NCBI GenBank assembly: GCA_034044135.1
Contig: CP139021.1
Span: 883,635-947,634, forward strand
Origin: Flammeovirgaceae bacterium SG7u.111
Lineage (GTDB): Bacteria; Bacteroidota; Bacteroidia; Cytophagales; Flammeovirgaceae
Direction: 5' to 3'
DNA: 64,000 nt
Shown: piece by piece, positions 35,774 to 44,622 of the stretch
Position numbering within the stretch: the first letter of the stretch is position 1
How the letters are laid out: the number at the start of each line of letters is the position of its first letter
Notes under the pieces: model-generated
The model's input: only the letters and a program-made list of their open reading frames with translations
What the model was told of the DNA's origin: nothing
Database searches by the model: none
Made by a program: the position numbers and the translations under genes

Positions 35774-36505
35774 CTAACTCAAAAATTTTTTCTTGATATA
35801 TTCCTGAAAAGCATCCTTGTACTTTTCGGCTACTGGAATGCTGATTTTATCGAACAGGATCAGGTTACGCTGGATGGTTTCAATCTTATCGAGATTGACT
35901 ATGAAGGAACGATGGACTCGCATGAACTGCTCTTGTGGCAGCTTTTCCTCTAGGCTCTTCAAGCTCATGAGGGATAGCACTGGTTTTGAACCATCGGCTT
36001 TGTAAAATTTCACATAATCTTTCAATCCTTCGACATACAGCAGCTCATCCAGCTCTATTTTCAGCAACTTATATTCCGATTTTACAAAAAGAGCATTTCC
36101 AGTAGTACCAGCATTTTCCTGGGCACTTCCTTTGTTCGCTTTTTGAACCATCTCAAACCATTCTTTGGCTCGGGTTGCCGCACTCAAAAAATCTTGGTAA
36201 TTAAATGGCTTGAGCAAATAATCGATTGCTTTTACTTTATAGCCCTCAATGGCATATTGTTCAAATGCGGTGGTGAAAATTACTTTTTTATCACTGCCTA
36301 GCATTTGTGAAAACTCTAAGCCAGTAATATCAGGCATTTGGATATCCAAAAAAAGTAGGTCTACATGTGTTTCCTCCAATAGTTTCATAGCACTAGACAC
36401 CCCATTACACCTTCCTTTTAAGTTCAAAAAAGGAGTTTTTCCAACATAGTTTTCCAAAATATCTAGCGCCAAAGGCTCATCGTCTACAATTATGCAGTCA
36501 ATCAT
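35774..36505 (-). CDS. LytTR-family response regulator
   Basis: A 243-residue cytoplasmic regulator. The receiver domain (1-120) has the acidic pair DD at 8-9, the phospho-acceptor Asp54 in LFLDIQMPD, and Lys in LLKPFNYQDF. The LytTR DNA-binding domain (about 140-240) has LFVKSEYKLLKIELDELLYVEGLKDYVKFY and FMRVHRSFIVNLDKIE. Its start codon overlaps the kinase stop codon by 4 bp (ATGA), which shows translational coupling with the LytS-like kinase. The target genes are unknown; the efflux operon and the GH95 gene flank the pair. Confidence 0.94.
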   Translation of the reverse strand: MIDCIIVDDEPLALDILENYVGKTPFLNLKGRCNGVSSAMKLLEETHVDLLFLDIQMPDITGLEFSQMLGSDKKVIFTTAFEQYAIEGYKVKAIDYLLKPFNYQDFLSAATRAKEWFEMVQKANKGSAQENAGTTGNALFVKSEYKLLKIELDELLYVEGLKDYVKFYKADGSKPVLSLMSLKSLEEKLPQEQFMRVHRSFIVNLDKIETIQRNLILFDKISIPVAEKYKDAFQEYIKKKFLS

Positions 36506-37572
36506 ACATTTATCATTGTATTTTTCTCAGAAAGTGAGAGGGCTATCTTACATTCAAAATACTTCTTGCCATCCTCAATTTCAAACGTGTGTTTGTCGGG
36601 GTAAAGCAACTTTAACCTTTTTTCAATATTTTCCAACCCAATTCCCGATCCACTTCTATCATTGTCTTTCTTGGGATAGGAAGTGTTCTTTATATTGAAC
36701 ACTAACTCTTCGTTTTCATTTATCCTCATATCCATATAAATCTCAGATGGGTCAGAGGGATTGACTCCATGCTTGAAACTATTTTCTATCAAAGAAATAA
36801 ACAGCAAAGGGGCTACTTTATAGTCCGTTACATTTTCGGGAAAATGGTGTTCTACCCGAACATTATCAGAAACCCTTAGCTTCATTAAGTCAATATAATG
36901 CTTCATAAAGTGAATTTCCCTTTCAAGGGAAACATATTGTTCGTCACTATCATACAACAAGTATCTCATCAATTTACTTAGCTGATATACAGCATCTTGT
37001 GCCTTGTCTTGGTCTTGAATGATTAGACTATAGATATTATTCAGCGTATTGAAGAAAAAGTGAGGGTTCAACTGGTTTTTCAAATTGAGTATTTCGGAAG
37101 TCAATTTTTCTTTTTCTATCTCCTTTCGCTCACTTTCAGTCCTTAGCCATTCATTTGTGATTTTGATGGCAACGCTAATTCCGGTGGTCATTGAACAAGC
37201 AATAAAAAGAGTTAAAAACATCACTAAAGGTCCTGGGCCACGTCGGTTTGGTTCTGTCTCTTGCAAGCTTTCATAGAACACCCTCAGCTCGTCCATAAAA
37301 AAAAGGCAAATGAGGTTTATACCGAGATTGATCAATAAAAACACCCACACCTTTTTGGCAAATAAAACCTTCTTTATCAAATAGAAATAGTTTACATAAA
37401 AAATAAAGGCAAAAAATAGCAGAGGATTGACTCTCAACATATAATCGACTAAATCTTTTGGCGACTTATCATTTGACAAAAACGGCATAGAAAAAACAAT
37501 CCCCCACACCAATAGATGGAGAATTAAGGTCAAGTACTTTTGTGTTTTGCTGTTTATATTTTCAAATACCAT
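36502..37572 (-). CDS. LytS-like sensor histidine kinase
   Basis: A 356-residue membrane kinase. Four hydrophobic helices (about 15-32, 50-66, 75-93 and 115-135) span the membrane with only short loops. A coiled linker leads to the His_kinase domain: NQLNPHFFFNTLNNIYSL carries the phospho-accepting His171. The ATPase domain shows PLLFISLIENSFKHGV and the glycine box SGSGIGLENIEKRL. This family signals to LytTR regulators, and the partner gene follows with a 4-bp overlap. The signal is unknown. Confidence 0.94.
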   Translation of the reverse strand: MVFENINSKTQKYLTLILHLLVWGIVFSMPFLSNDKSPKDLVDYMLRVNPLLFFAFIFYVNYFYLIKKVLFAKKVWVFLLINLGINLICLFFMDELRVFYESLQETEPNRRGPGPLVMFLTLFIACSMTTGISVAIKITNEWLRTESERKEIEKEKLTSEILNLKNQLNPHFFFNTLNNIYSLIIQDQDKAQDAVYQLSKLMRYLLYDSDEQYVSLEREIHFMKHYIDLMKLRVSDNVRVEHHFPENVTDYKVAPLLFISLIENSFKHGVNPSDPSEIYMDMRINENEELVFNIKNTSYPKKDNDRSGSGIGLENIEKRLKLLYPDKHTFEIEDGKKYFECKIALSLSEKNTMINV

Positions 37573-37682
37573 CTTAGTGCATGTTTCCTTTCAGTCATTA
37601 AGCTAAATATTACTTTCACCATTTGCTAAGCCAAAGTATAAATTGTAACAAGGAAAAGAGTTTTACAAAAGCAACATTACAT
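37573..37682. other. Upstream region of the LytS-LytTR operon
   Basis: First part of a 367-bp gap holding the MITE-like copy 2 and the end of the efflux operon. A minus-strand TATACTTTG (about 37632-37640) resembles a -7 element with one extra base. No other structure is seen. Confidence 0.3.
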
Positions 37683-37796
37683 AGAGCATGTTTAAATTTT
37701 ATCTATTTCGCTGGAAATGCACATATCGAGAACCTCAATCTGAGCATTTTCGGTTTTGGACCGACACTCGGAAAACCTAAATTTTACACATACTCT
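37683..37796. mobile_element. MITE-like element, copy 2 (114 bp)
   Basis: The left end AGAGCATGTTTAAATTTT is identical to copy 1 over 18 bp. The right end, read in reverse complement, begins AGAGTATGTGTAAAATTT. The interior shares CTATTTCG and AACCTCAATCTGAGCA-type blocks with copy 1 but is 28 bp longer, so copy 1 may be a deletion derivative. Confidence 0.55.
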
Positions 37797-37939
37797 ATTC
37801 TGTATTATCACCTTTATAAAACCTTTCCTTTTGTTTGCTAGTGAGCTAGTTTAATAAAAACCAAACCTGATTCTAATTGTGTTGTTTGCTAGTGAAGTTA
37901 AAGGTATTACTCAGTAAATTGGGGATTTTAACGTATGTT
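37797..37939. other. Intergenic region with a short direct repeat
   Basis: GTTTGCTAGTGA occurs at 37833-37844 and again at 37884-37895. No terminator with a U-tract is evident after the permease gene that ends at 37940. Confidence 0.35.
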
Positions 37940-39160
37940 TTATTCGTATCTCAAAGCGATGATAGGGTCTAAACTAGAAGCCTTTCTTGCCGGATACCAG
38001 CCAAAAAAGATTCCAGTGACTGCGCAAACGGCAAAAGATATAATAATAGAAGATGATGTAATTACCGTTGGCCACATAAGCATATTGGATACGACCAGCG
38101 TACTACCGATTCCTAAGGCAACTCCAATCAACCCCCCTGTAATACTGATTAAAATCGATTCTACCAGAAATTGAAGGAGTATATCAACTCCTCTTCCACC
38201 AATAGCCATTCTCAAGCCTATTTCACGGGTACGTTCCGTAACCGATACATACATGATGTTCATAATCCCGATTCCCCCTACCAAAAGTGAAATACTGGCT
38301 ATAGCCACGAGCAAAACTGTCAAAATTTCACTTGTTGCGCTAAATGTGGAGATAAGCTCTTGTTGAGACCGAACCTCAAAGTCATCTTCGTCAGTAGAAC
38401 TGAGCTTATGCGAAGCTCTTAAAATCTCTGCCATTTCCTCCGCGGCTTGTTCTGCCACTTCTTCGCTTGATGCCGAAGCCAAAATCGATTGCAAGTGCGT
38501 AATAGCCAATAACCTTTTCTGCACGGTAGTATAAGGGGCTAAGATGATATCGTCTTGGTCTTGCCCAAAGGTGTTTTCCCCTTTTTCTGCCAACACCCCT
38601 ATTATTTTAAAAGGTATTTTGTTGAACCTGATCGTTTTTCCAACAGGATCTTCCCCATTGGGAAATATATTCTCAACAATGGTTTGTCCAATCACTGCTA
38701 CCTTTCCCATGGTCTTCACGTCTTTTTCGGTAAACATAATTCCACTTTCTACCGATAGTTTTCGGATATCAATATAATTGGGCGCAACACCATAAATAGA
38801 GGAAGGCCAATTATTTGCTCCATAAATTACTTGCCCCCCTCCGTTTACCTGTGGAGAAATAGCGGACAGTACTGTGCTTTTTTCCTCCAGCTCCTCTAGA
38901 TCATTTAGCGTAAGGACTTGCGAAGAGCTAGAGCCTTGCCGAACCCCTCCGGCCATGTCACTTCCGGGGCGCACAAATACCATGTTTGAACCCATGCTCG
39001 ATATCTGAGTTTTAATGCTTTGCTTGGATCCCTCACCTATGGCCAACATGGCAATGACAGAGGCTACACCTATGATAATTCCCAGCATAGTAAGAAAAGC
39101 ACGTGTTTTGTTACGCTGCAATGCTTTCCATGCTATTTTTAACAGATTAATAGCTTTCAT
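37940..39160 (-). CDS. MacB-like ABC transporter permease
   Basis: A 406-residue inner-membrane permease of the MacB/LolE type-VII exporter group. The first helix (about 19-42, FLTMLGIIIGVASVIAMLAIG) precedes a periplasmic MacB_PCD domain of about 225 residues. Three helices follow (about 283-310, 332-356, 366-390) with the FtsX core: VAIASISLLVGGIGIMNIMYVSVTERTREIGLRMAIG. In MacB the periplasmic domain moves substrates into a TolC-type duct by mechanotransmission. The ATPase is encoded separately 46 bp upstream, not fused as in E. coli. It is the last gene of the efflux operon. Confidence 0.93.
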   Translation of the reverse strand: MKAINLLKIAWKALQRNKTRAFLTMLGIIIGVASVIAMLAIGEGSKQSIKTQISSMGSNMVFVRPGSDMAGGVRQGSSSSQVLTLNDLEELEEKSTVLSAISPQVNGGGQVIYGANNWPSSIYGVAPNYIDIRKLSVESGIMFTEKDVKTMGKVAVIGQTIVENIFPNGEDPVGKTIRFNKIPFKIIGVLAEKGENTFGQDQDDIILAPYTTVQKRLLAITHLQSILASASSEEVAEQAAEEMAEILRASHKLSSTDEDDFEVRSQQELISTFSATSEILTVLLVAIASISLLVGGIGIMNIMYVSVTERTREIGLRMAIGGRGVDILLQFLVESILISITGGLIGVALGIGSTLVVSNMLMWPTVITSSSIIISFAVCAVTGIFFGWYPARKASSLDPIIALRYE

Positions 39161-39206
39161 TTTGTTCTGTTTGAATGTTTTTTATACCTCATTCATTAAT
39201 GAGGAT

Positions 39207-39950
39207 TTAGTCTGACTCTACGGGTAGCTGACGTAATGCTTCAGCAGCATTTTCAACACTCTCCACTGGGCTATCTTTTATAATATTCCCATCTTTCAAC
39301 ACCACCGTCCTTGAGCTAAAAAGTGCGATATCTGGCTCATGGGTTACAAAGGCTATTGTTTTCCCCCTTGAGTTAAGATCTTGGAAAAGCGCCATAATCT
39401 CGTAAGAAGTCCGTGTATCTAAGTTTCCAGTAGCTTCATCGGCGAGGACTACTACAGGATCGTTCACTAAAGCCCTTGCAATAGCGACCCTCTGCTGCTG
39501 CCCTCCAGAAAGTTGGCTTGGCGTGTGATCCATCCTGTCTTTCAGCCCAACCATTTCCAATGCATTTTCCGAGCGCTCTTGTCTTTCTTTTGAAGAAATA
39601 GCTCCATTGTACATAAGCGGAAGCTCTACATTTTCTAGCGCAGTAGTTCGGGGTAAAAGGTTGTAAGACTGAAAAATAAACCCTATTTTCTCATTTCGGA
39701 GCTTAGCCAGTGCATTTTTGCTTAACTCTTTAATCGGGACTCCATCAAGTTCGTAAATCCCCTTTGTAGGTTTATCAAGGCAGCCTAAAATATTGAGCAA
39801 GGTAGATTTCCCCGACCCGCTAGTTCCCATTATGGTCACAAATTCACCCTTGTCTATGGAAAATGAAATGCCTTTCAATGCTCTCACCATTTCGGTCCCC
39901 ATTACAAATTCCCTTTTCAGGTCTTGTATATCAATGATCTTTTTTTCCAT
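39207..39950 (-). CDS. MacB/LolD-type ABC transporter ATPase
   Basis: A 247-residue ATPase subunit. Walker A is GTSGSGKST, the Q loop is [10 protein letters not shown], the signature is [15 protein letters not shown], Walker B is [12 protein letters not shown] and the switch His is in VTHEPD. All motifs are intact. It powers the permease encoded downstream. The gene order adaptor, ATPase, permease with gaps of about 40 bp indicates one transcript. Confidence 0.95.
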   Translation of the reverse strand: MEKKIIDIQDLKREFVMGTEMVRALKGISFSIDKGEFVTIMGTSGSGKSTLLNILGCLDKPTKGIYELDGVPIKELSKNALAKLRNEKIGFIFQSYNLLPRTTALENVELPLMYNGAISSKERQERSENALEMVGLKDRMDHTPSQLSGGQQQRVAIARALVNDPVVVLADEATGNLDTRTSYEIMALFQDLNSRGKTIAFVTHEPDIALFSSRTVVLKDGNIIKDSPVESVENAAEALRQLPVESD

Positions 39951-39990
39951 TTCTTAAATGTTAAAGTTCTAAGTCTAGCTTCTACTCCCT

Positions 39991-41223
39991 TTATTTTTTC
40001 TTACCACGTCCGGGAGGTTTTTGCATAAATGGACTACTTCCTGCCTCTCCGCTTTCCCCACTACCAGTTATCACCTTCATCGAACTCACTACTTCGTCCC
40101 CCTCTTTTAGCCCACTCACTACTTGATACAATACACCGTCATCTTTTCCTGTCACTATAGGAACAGGAGAAATTTCATTTCCTTTCTTCACCCAAACCAT
40201 TTCCCCTTCGGGTTTTTCTGGCTTTGAATCAAAAGCTACGTTATTTACCTCCACCCTTGGCGGCCTACCTTCTCCTTCTTTTTCTAACTGTGCCATATAG
40301 AGTCCCATAGTTGCTTCATCTGGCTCAAAACGCAAGGCTTGAGCCTGAAGCGTTAGTACATTTTCCATTTCCAAGGTATAAATAGAAATACTTGCCGTTA
40401 GCCCAGGCATCAATTTTCCATCGGGGTTATCTGCTTTGATAATGACGGTATATGTCACCACATTTGACTCAACTACCGCTTCCAAACGGATTTGGGTCAC
40501 CGTTCCCTCAAACTCTTCGCCTGGGTAAGCATCTACGGTAAACACTACCCTTTGCCCCTCTTTTACTCCTCCAATATCAGCTTCATCCACATCTGCTTCC
40601 ACTTGCATTTGCTGCAGGTCTTGAGCAATGGTGAACAAAGTAGGCGTACTGTAACTAGCAGCTACTGTTTGTCCTACATCCACCGATCTGGACAATACGA
40701 CACCCTCAATTGGGGAGTAAATATTGGCATAGCTTAGGTTGGTCTTTGTTCTTTCCAATTCAGAGCTTCGCTGCTCCACCACGCTTTTTGCATTCACCAA
40801 TTTGTAAAGCGCTTCCTCATAATCTGTATCACTTACCATCTTGCTGTTGAACAGCTTTTCTATCCTGTCAAATGATTTTTGCTGGAAATCTCTCTCATTC
40901 AAAGCCGAAGCCATGTTTGCATTGGCTTCCCTAAGTGCCGCTTTCAAATTGGTTTTATCAAGCTCAGCAAGTAGTTGATTTGCTTTTACTTTCGAGTTAT
41001 AATCCACGTAAATCTTTTCGATCACCCCCGAAACTTGGGTGCCTACTTCCACTTGGGTAATGGGTTCGATAGTCCCAGTTGCAGTTACCACTTGTCTGAT
41101 CATTCCTCTCGAAACCTTTGTGGTCTCCACTTTAATTTCGCTAGACTTTTCGCTGAAGAAGAAAAATTTAACAGCGAACCCGATAGCTATTACTATAGAG
41201 CCGTATATCACTATTTTTTTCAT
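39991..41223 (-). CDS. Periplasmic adaptor protein, MacA-like
   Basis: A 410-residue membrane-fusion protein. The start at 41223 (MKKIVIYGSIVIAIGFAVKFFFF) begins the N-terminal anchor. VATGTIEPITQVEVGTQVSGVIEKIYVDYNSKVKANQLL is the first half of the lipoyl domain. An alpha-helical hairpin follows (about 85-150), then the second lipoyl half (SPIEGVVLSRSVDVGQTV) and the beta-barrel domain (MQVEADVDEADIGGVKEGQ). A proximal membrane domain closes it (PVPIVTGKDDGVLYQVVSGLKEGDEVV). It ends in a short Pro/Gly/Lys tail. It links the MacB permease to the outer-membrane channel encoded upstream. Confidence 0.93.
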   Translation of the reverse strand: MKKIVIYGSIVIAIGFAVKFFFFSEKSSEIKVETTKVSRGMIRQVVTATGTIEPITQVEVGTQVSGVIEKIYVDYNSKVKANQLLAELDKTNLKAALREANANMASALNERDFQQKSFDRIEKLFNSKMVSDTDYEEALYKLVNAKSVVEQRSSELERTKTNLSYANIYSPIEGVVLSRSVDVGQTVAASYSTPTLFTIAQDLQQMQVEADVDEADIGGVKEGQRVVFTVDAYPGEEFEGTVTQIRLEAVVESNVVTYTVIIKADNPDGKLMPGLTASISIYTLEMENVLTLQAQALRFEPDEATMGLYMAQLEKEGEGRPPRVEVNNVAFDSKPEKPEGEMVWVKKGNEISPVPIVTGKDDGVLYQVVSGLKEGDEVVSSMKVITGSGESGEAGSSPFMQKPPGRGKKK

Positions 41224-41316
41224 GAGTTTACTATTTGTTATAGAAAGACTAAAAGAACAGCCTGCAACGACTTTAGGAACAAGCACGAACCCAAAGCCGA
41301 AGCAAGTTGTACTGGT

Positions 41317-42663
41317 TTATAATTTGATAGGATTTCCTTGGTAGAATTGAAGGAGCTGGTAATAGAGCATAAGTGTATATTTTGTTTGTGTGAAGTTTTG
41401 TTGAGCGGTCAGGTACTGGTTTTGACTAACCAGTAAGTCCACCGTATTCAGGATTCCCACGTTAAATTGTTGTTTGGTTAAGTTGTAGGCTGTTTCAGCA
41501 GCTTCTAACTGCACTTTTGCAGAGTGCATTTCACTTTGTGAGGCTATTGCGCTTTGGTAGGCATTTTCAACTTTCTGGTACAAAGCTTTTTTAGTGGCTA
41601 TCATATCTAACCGTGCCGATTCTTTCGAAAGCTGAGCTGTGCTTACGCTTGTTTTAGTTTGAAGTTTATTAAAAATTGGTATACTCAACGTCACCCCAAC
41701 CCTTTGGTTAAAGTTGTTATCAAGTTGCTCGGAGAAATTGTAGCGTTGGGTGCTGGTAAATCCTGAAGAAAGCCCAGCATTTAATGATAGAGTAGGCAAA
41801 TAACCTGCTTTAGCTATTTTCCAATCGAGCTCTACTACGCTCTTTTGCAACTCACCTGCTTTTATCTCAGGCATAATGTCTAGTGCAGCTTGGTACACAT
41901 CCATCTTTTCTGGAAGCAAAACAGCATATTCCTCTTCAAAAGTTGGGATGAAAATCTCAAAGTCTTGTTCAGGCTCTAGTTCCAAGAGTTGCTTTAGCGT
42001 AAGTACTTGTTGGTTATAAGAATTGACTGTAGAGGTGTAGGTAAATTCATCGCTTGCGTATTGCGATTTGATATCTGCAAGCTCTTTTATCGCTACTGAA
42101 CCAGCTTCATAAAGTGCTTGTGTTTGTTCTACTTGCTTTTCCGAAGCTTCTAAGTTGGCCTCTGCAATAGATACTCCTTCCTTGTAATAGATTGCCATCA
42201 AATATGCTTGAGTAACATCTAGTACAATACTATTTTCAGCCTCCTCCACGTACAAAGAGTTTTGGTCCAACAACAAATTATTTTGCTGGATGGAATAATT
42301 CAACTGATTTCCCGCATACAAAGTCATTTGCGCATTTAACCCTAAACTTGTGGAGTGGATTTCTTGGGATAAAAACTCGCTAGTGATTGGGTCGATACTT
42401 GTTCCTCTAGTGAGAGATTGAGAACCCGATGCATTTAGGCTTGGAAGTTTAGACGCCTTTGCTTGCTCATACCTCAATTCTGAAGTCTGCTTGTTTAAGT
42501 TTGCCTGTTTTACAGTAATGTTGTTTTCCAACGCATAATTTATGCAGCCTTCCAAGTCCCATTTTTGTGGAGGAGTCGCTTGTTGCGAACTTGCTTGGTG
42601 GATGCCAAACAAGATAAATATCAAAACGAGATAATATTTTATGTGCTCTTTTATCATTGCCAT
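41317..42663 (-). CDS. TolC-family outer membrane efflux protein
   Basis: A 448-residue exported channel protein, first gene of the efflux operon. A signal peptide (about 1-27, YYLVLIFILFGIHQASSQ) is followed by two OEP repeats rich in long helices. WDLEGCINYALENNITVKQANLNKQTSELRYEQAKASKLPSLNASGS-type sequence opens the first and LDMIATKKALYQKVENAYQSAIASQ lies in the second. GILNTVDLLVSQNQYLTAQ is the classic terminal helix. It would form the trimeric duct across the outer membrane for the MacAB-type pump. The pump's substrate is unknown. Confidence 0.93.
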   Translation of the reverse strand: MAMIKEHIKYYLVLIFILFGIHQASSQQATPPQKWDLEGCINYALENNITVKQANLNKQTSELRYEQAKASKLPSLNASGSQSLTRGTSIDPITSEFLSQEIHSTSLGLNAQMTLYAGNQLNYSIQQNNLLLDQNSLYVEEAENSIVLDVTQAYLMAIYYKEGVSIAEANLEASEKQVEQTQALYEAGSVAIKELADIKSQYASDEFTYTSTVNSYNQQVLTLKQLLELEPEQDFEIFIPTFEEEYAVLLPEKMDVYQAALDIMPEIKAGELQKSVVELDWKIAKAGYLPTLSLNAGLSSGFTSTQRYNFSEQLDNNFNQRVGVTLSIPIFNKLQTKTSVSTAQLSKESARLDMIATKKALYQKVENAYQSAIASQSEMHSAKVQLEAAETAYNLTKQQFNVGILNTVDLLVSQNQYLTAQQNFTQTKYTLMLYYQLLQFYQGNPIKL

Positions 42664-42824
42664 TCAGATTATTTTAAGGCTAAGTAAGAGGCAATTCGCT
42701 GTTTTATAAAACGAGTATAGACGTTCTGGCAAGTTTCATAGAAGAACACCCCGATTTTAAGGATGGCGGTTTTTGAAAGTACCGATGAAATGGAGGAGTT
42801 TTATCGATAAATGGGAGAGGAAAT
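42664..42824. other. Region between HipT and the efflux operon
   Basis: Contains the upstream region of tolC and the end of the hip operon. GTTTTATAAAAC is a 12-bp palindrome near 42700. No consensus promoter or strong terminator was recognised. Confidence 0.3.
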
Positions 42825-43811
42825 CTAGCTCTTCATCAATTGCTTTAACCTACCTTGGTAGGCTTGCCAGTAATTCCTTTTAGTCTTTTCACTTAAAAAT
42901 GATGCATTTACTAGCTTTTCTACAGATTCAGATTTTGCCAGCATTGCCGACAATATTCCATCAAAAACTTTTTCCGCAATTCCTGCCTTCTCGGCGAGTA
43001 CTCCGAATTGGTAGCTAATTTTTCCTTGTGGCAAACTTTTGGGCAGTAGCCCTTCTTCCAAGGCAAAATCCTTATCTTCTATGTGTATTCGGCTATTCAA
43101 TAGATCATACGCTGGACTTAATCGGTAGTCGCCCATTGGAGTTTCAAGCAAGGAGAAGTTTTTAACATGGGCATCTCCGTTGGAAAAGAGGTAATTAAAC
43201 AGCAACAATTTCAAGAGCTTAGGAGCTTCCAATTTGTAAGCTGGCACGTATTGCTGCATCAGGTCAAGAAACTCTAAATAATTCCCTTCGTACTTATAAT
43301 GCTCCCCATGAGACTGGGGAGTTCTTCCAGCAAGAGAGGCAAAATCTTCTTGGGCTAATTTTGATCCATCTTCATTTCTATCAAAGCGTTTTGTAATGTA
43401 AGCAGGTTCACCATTTTGGAAAAACACCAAGGCATTTTCAGCCGTTTCGATCCCATAAACCTGACGAGCTATTTGCATAGTAAGATGTTCGTTCGCTGGC
43501 ATTTGCTCAGCTCTAGTACCTACACTTGGAATGGGTTTCAATATATAACTCCCCTGTTCACCTTCATTGGCTATCCTCAACTTGTTCTTTTCAAGCAGCA
43601 CCGAAAACTTTTCCTGAACTCCTGAAATAGAAATACGAGCTCGGCTATCCTCAAATAGCTCACTAGCACTTGAAGTGGATGTAGGCGAATCGTAGGGCAA
43701 CACATGATACACCTTTTTACCTTTAAAGACTTTTTTCAGGCATGTTGGGCTGTAAGTATTAAAACCTTTAGCCAAAGTTCCAGGACAATAATTTATTTCA
43801 GGAATACTCAT
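42825..43811 (-). CDS. HipT-like serine/threonine kinase toxin (short HipA)
   Basis: A 328-residue HipA-family kinase without the N-terminal subdomain, which is encoded separately upstream. The autophosphorylation loop carries Ser-Ile-Ser at 61-63 in ARISISGVQEKFSVL, the variant reported for HipT of E. coli HipBST. The ATP-binding core shows GSYILKPIPS and ANEHLTMQIARQVYGIETAEN. The catalytic motif is SNGDAHVKNFSLL (about residue 210) and the metal-binding motif is SPAYDLLNSRIH. Known HipA and HipT phosphorylate aminoacyl-tRNA synthetases (GltX, TrpS), blocking translation; the target here is unknown. Its start overlaps the HipS stop by one base (TGATG). All catalytic motifs are present. Confidence 0.92.
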   Translation of the reverse strand: MSIPEINYCPGTLAKGFNTYSPTCLKKVFKGKKVYHVLPYDSPTSTSSASELFEDSRARISISGVQEKFSVLLEKNKLRIANEGEQGSYILKPIPSVGTRAEQMPANEHLTMQIARQVYGIETAENALVFFQNGEPAYITKRFDRNEDGSKLAQEDFASLAGRTPQSHGEHYKYEGNYLEFLDLMQQYVPAYKLEAPKLLKLLLFNYLFSNGDAHVKNFSLLETPMGDYRLSPAYDLLNSRIHIEDKDFALEEGLLPKSLPQGKISYQFGVLAEKAGIAEKVFDGILSAMLAKSESVEKLVNASFLSEKTKRNYWQAYQGRLKQLMKS

Positions 43812-44137
43812 CAGTTTTCAATTTTAACTACCCTCACCGCACCAATACTATCATTTTTGGCTGTGATCATCAGGATACCAAAATAATCATCTTGATCTAT
43901 TCGATTATGCTTGCAAACTACTTGCTTATTTGAGCCTTCGGGAAGCATGCTATAAAAAAATGGGAAGAGAAATACGGAACTATGCTCTTGTTTGGTCTTA
44001 GGCAAAGTTGGGCTTATGCTCAACTTTTCGCTGGAAGCCAACCAAGCATCGTGGTAGCGAAAGGTAAACGAACCATCGTTATGCTGGGTCAATATTCCAG
44101 CTTCTTCATCTTTATATAAGATTTTTGCCTGTCTCAT
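43811..44137 (-). CDS. HipS-like protein (HipA N-terminal subdomain 1 as a separate gene)
   Basis: A 108-residue protein equal to the N-subdomain-1 of full-length HipA. AKILYKDEEAGILTQHNDGSFTFRYHDAWLAS is the first beta sheet. KLSISPTLPKTKQEHSSVFLFPFFYSMLPEGSNKQVVCKHNRIDQDDYFGILMITAKNDSIGAVRV-type sequence matches the rest, here quoted only in part: FFYSMLPEGSNKQ and DSIGAVRVV. In HipBST systems the separate HipS protein, not HipB, neutralises the toxin. Start and stop overlap HipB (ATGA) and HipT, so the three are translationally coupled. It could be mistaken for a truncated HipA, but the intact start, stop and overlaps argue for a genuine separate gene. Confidence 0.88.
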   Translation of the reverse strand: MRQAKILYKDEEAGILTQHNDGSFTFRYHDAWLASSEKLSISPTLPKTKQEHSSVFLFPFFYSMLPEGSNKQVVCKHNRIDQDDYFGILMITAKNDSIGAVRVVKIEN

Positions 44138-44352
44138 TTGTTGCGAGGTACATTTTTAAGTTGTAAGCCAATTTCCAACCCCAGTACATCAGCTAACTTT
44201 TGTAAGGTCTGTAGCGTAGGGTTTCCCTTTCCACTTTCAAACTGCTTTAAAGTTCTCAAACCCACACCAGAAAGCTCAGCTAAGGTTTCTTGGGTCACCT
44301 GCATCATTTCTCTGCGATCTTTTATAGCCTTTACCAATTCTTCAAAGTGCAT
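44134..44352 (-). CDS. HipB-like helix-turn-helix regulator
   Basis: A 72-residue Xre-type DNA-binding protein. The five-helix domain is MQVTQETLAELSGVGLRTLKQFESGKGNPTLQTLQKLADVLG. It lacks the extra C-terminal strand of E. coli HipB. As the first gene of the HipB-S-T operon it probably autorepresses transcription. The 18-bp perfect inverted repeat 41 bp upstream is the natural candidate operator. A minus-strand -7-like TATATTTA lies at 44374-44381. Confidence 0.9.
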   Translation of the reverse strand: MHFEELVKAIKDRREMMQVTQETLAELSGVGLRTLKQFESGKGNPTLQTLQKLADVLGLEIGLQLKNVPRNK

Positions 44353-44392
44353 TAGATTGCTCTTTTTTGTTTGTAAATATATTCCATTTATA

Positions 44393-44438
44393 AAAATACG
44401 ACTTAAAGTGCTGTGTAATACACTTTAAGTCGTATTTT
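44393..44438. promoter_or_regulatory. 18-bp perfect inverted repeat, probable HipB operator
   Basis: AAAATACGACTTAAAGTG (44393-44410) and CACTTTAAGTCGTATTTT (44421-44438) match perfectly around a 10-nt centre. A second palindrome GTGTAATACAC spans the centre (44413-44423). The site lies between hipB and the divergent permease gene, 41 bp upstream of hipB. No T run follows, so a terminator is less likely than an operator. Confidence 0.65.
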
Positions 44439-44622
44439 ACATACACCCTGATTATTTATATGTAAAATAGTGCAATTAATTGCGCTTTCAATAAGCAATT
44501 ATAAAAAGTTTAGTTATTACCGTTGTGTGAATTCAAAATATATTCACCTGCCCACAGGAACTAATTTCGCTGAAATTCAGTAGTGTTTTTTTAACATAGT
44601 TTATTACCCACTTATTTGTGTT

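Noticed and set aside
37833-37895. Direct repeat GTTTGCTAGTGA as an att site or operator
   Set aside because: Only 12 bp, no integrase in the window and no symmetry; it is noted only as a gap feature.
43811-44137. HipS-like gene as a frameshifted N-terminus of HipA
   Set aside because: It has its own start and stop with coupled overlaps, and the following kinase has the Ser-Ile-Ser loop and a length typical of HipT, so a split system is more likely than a sequencing error.
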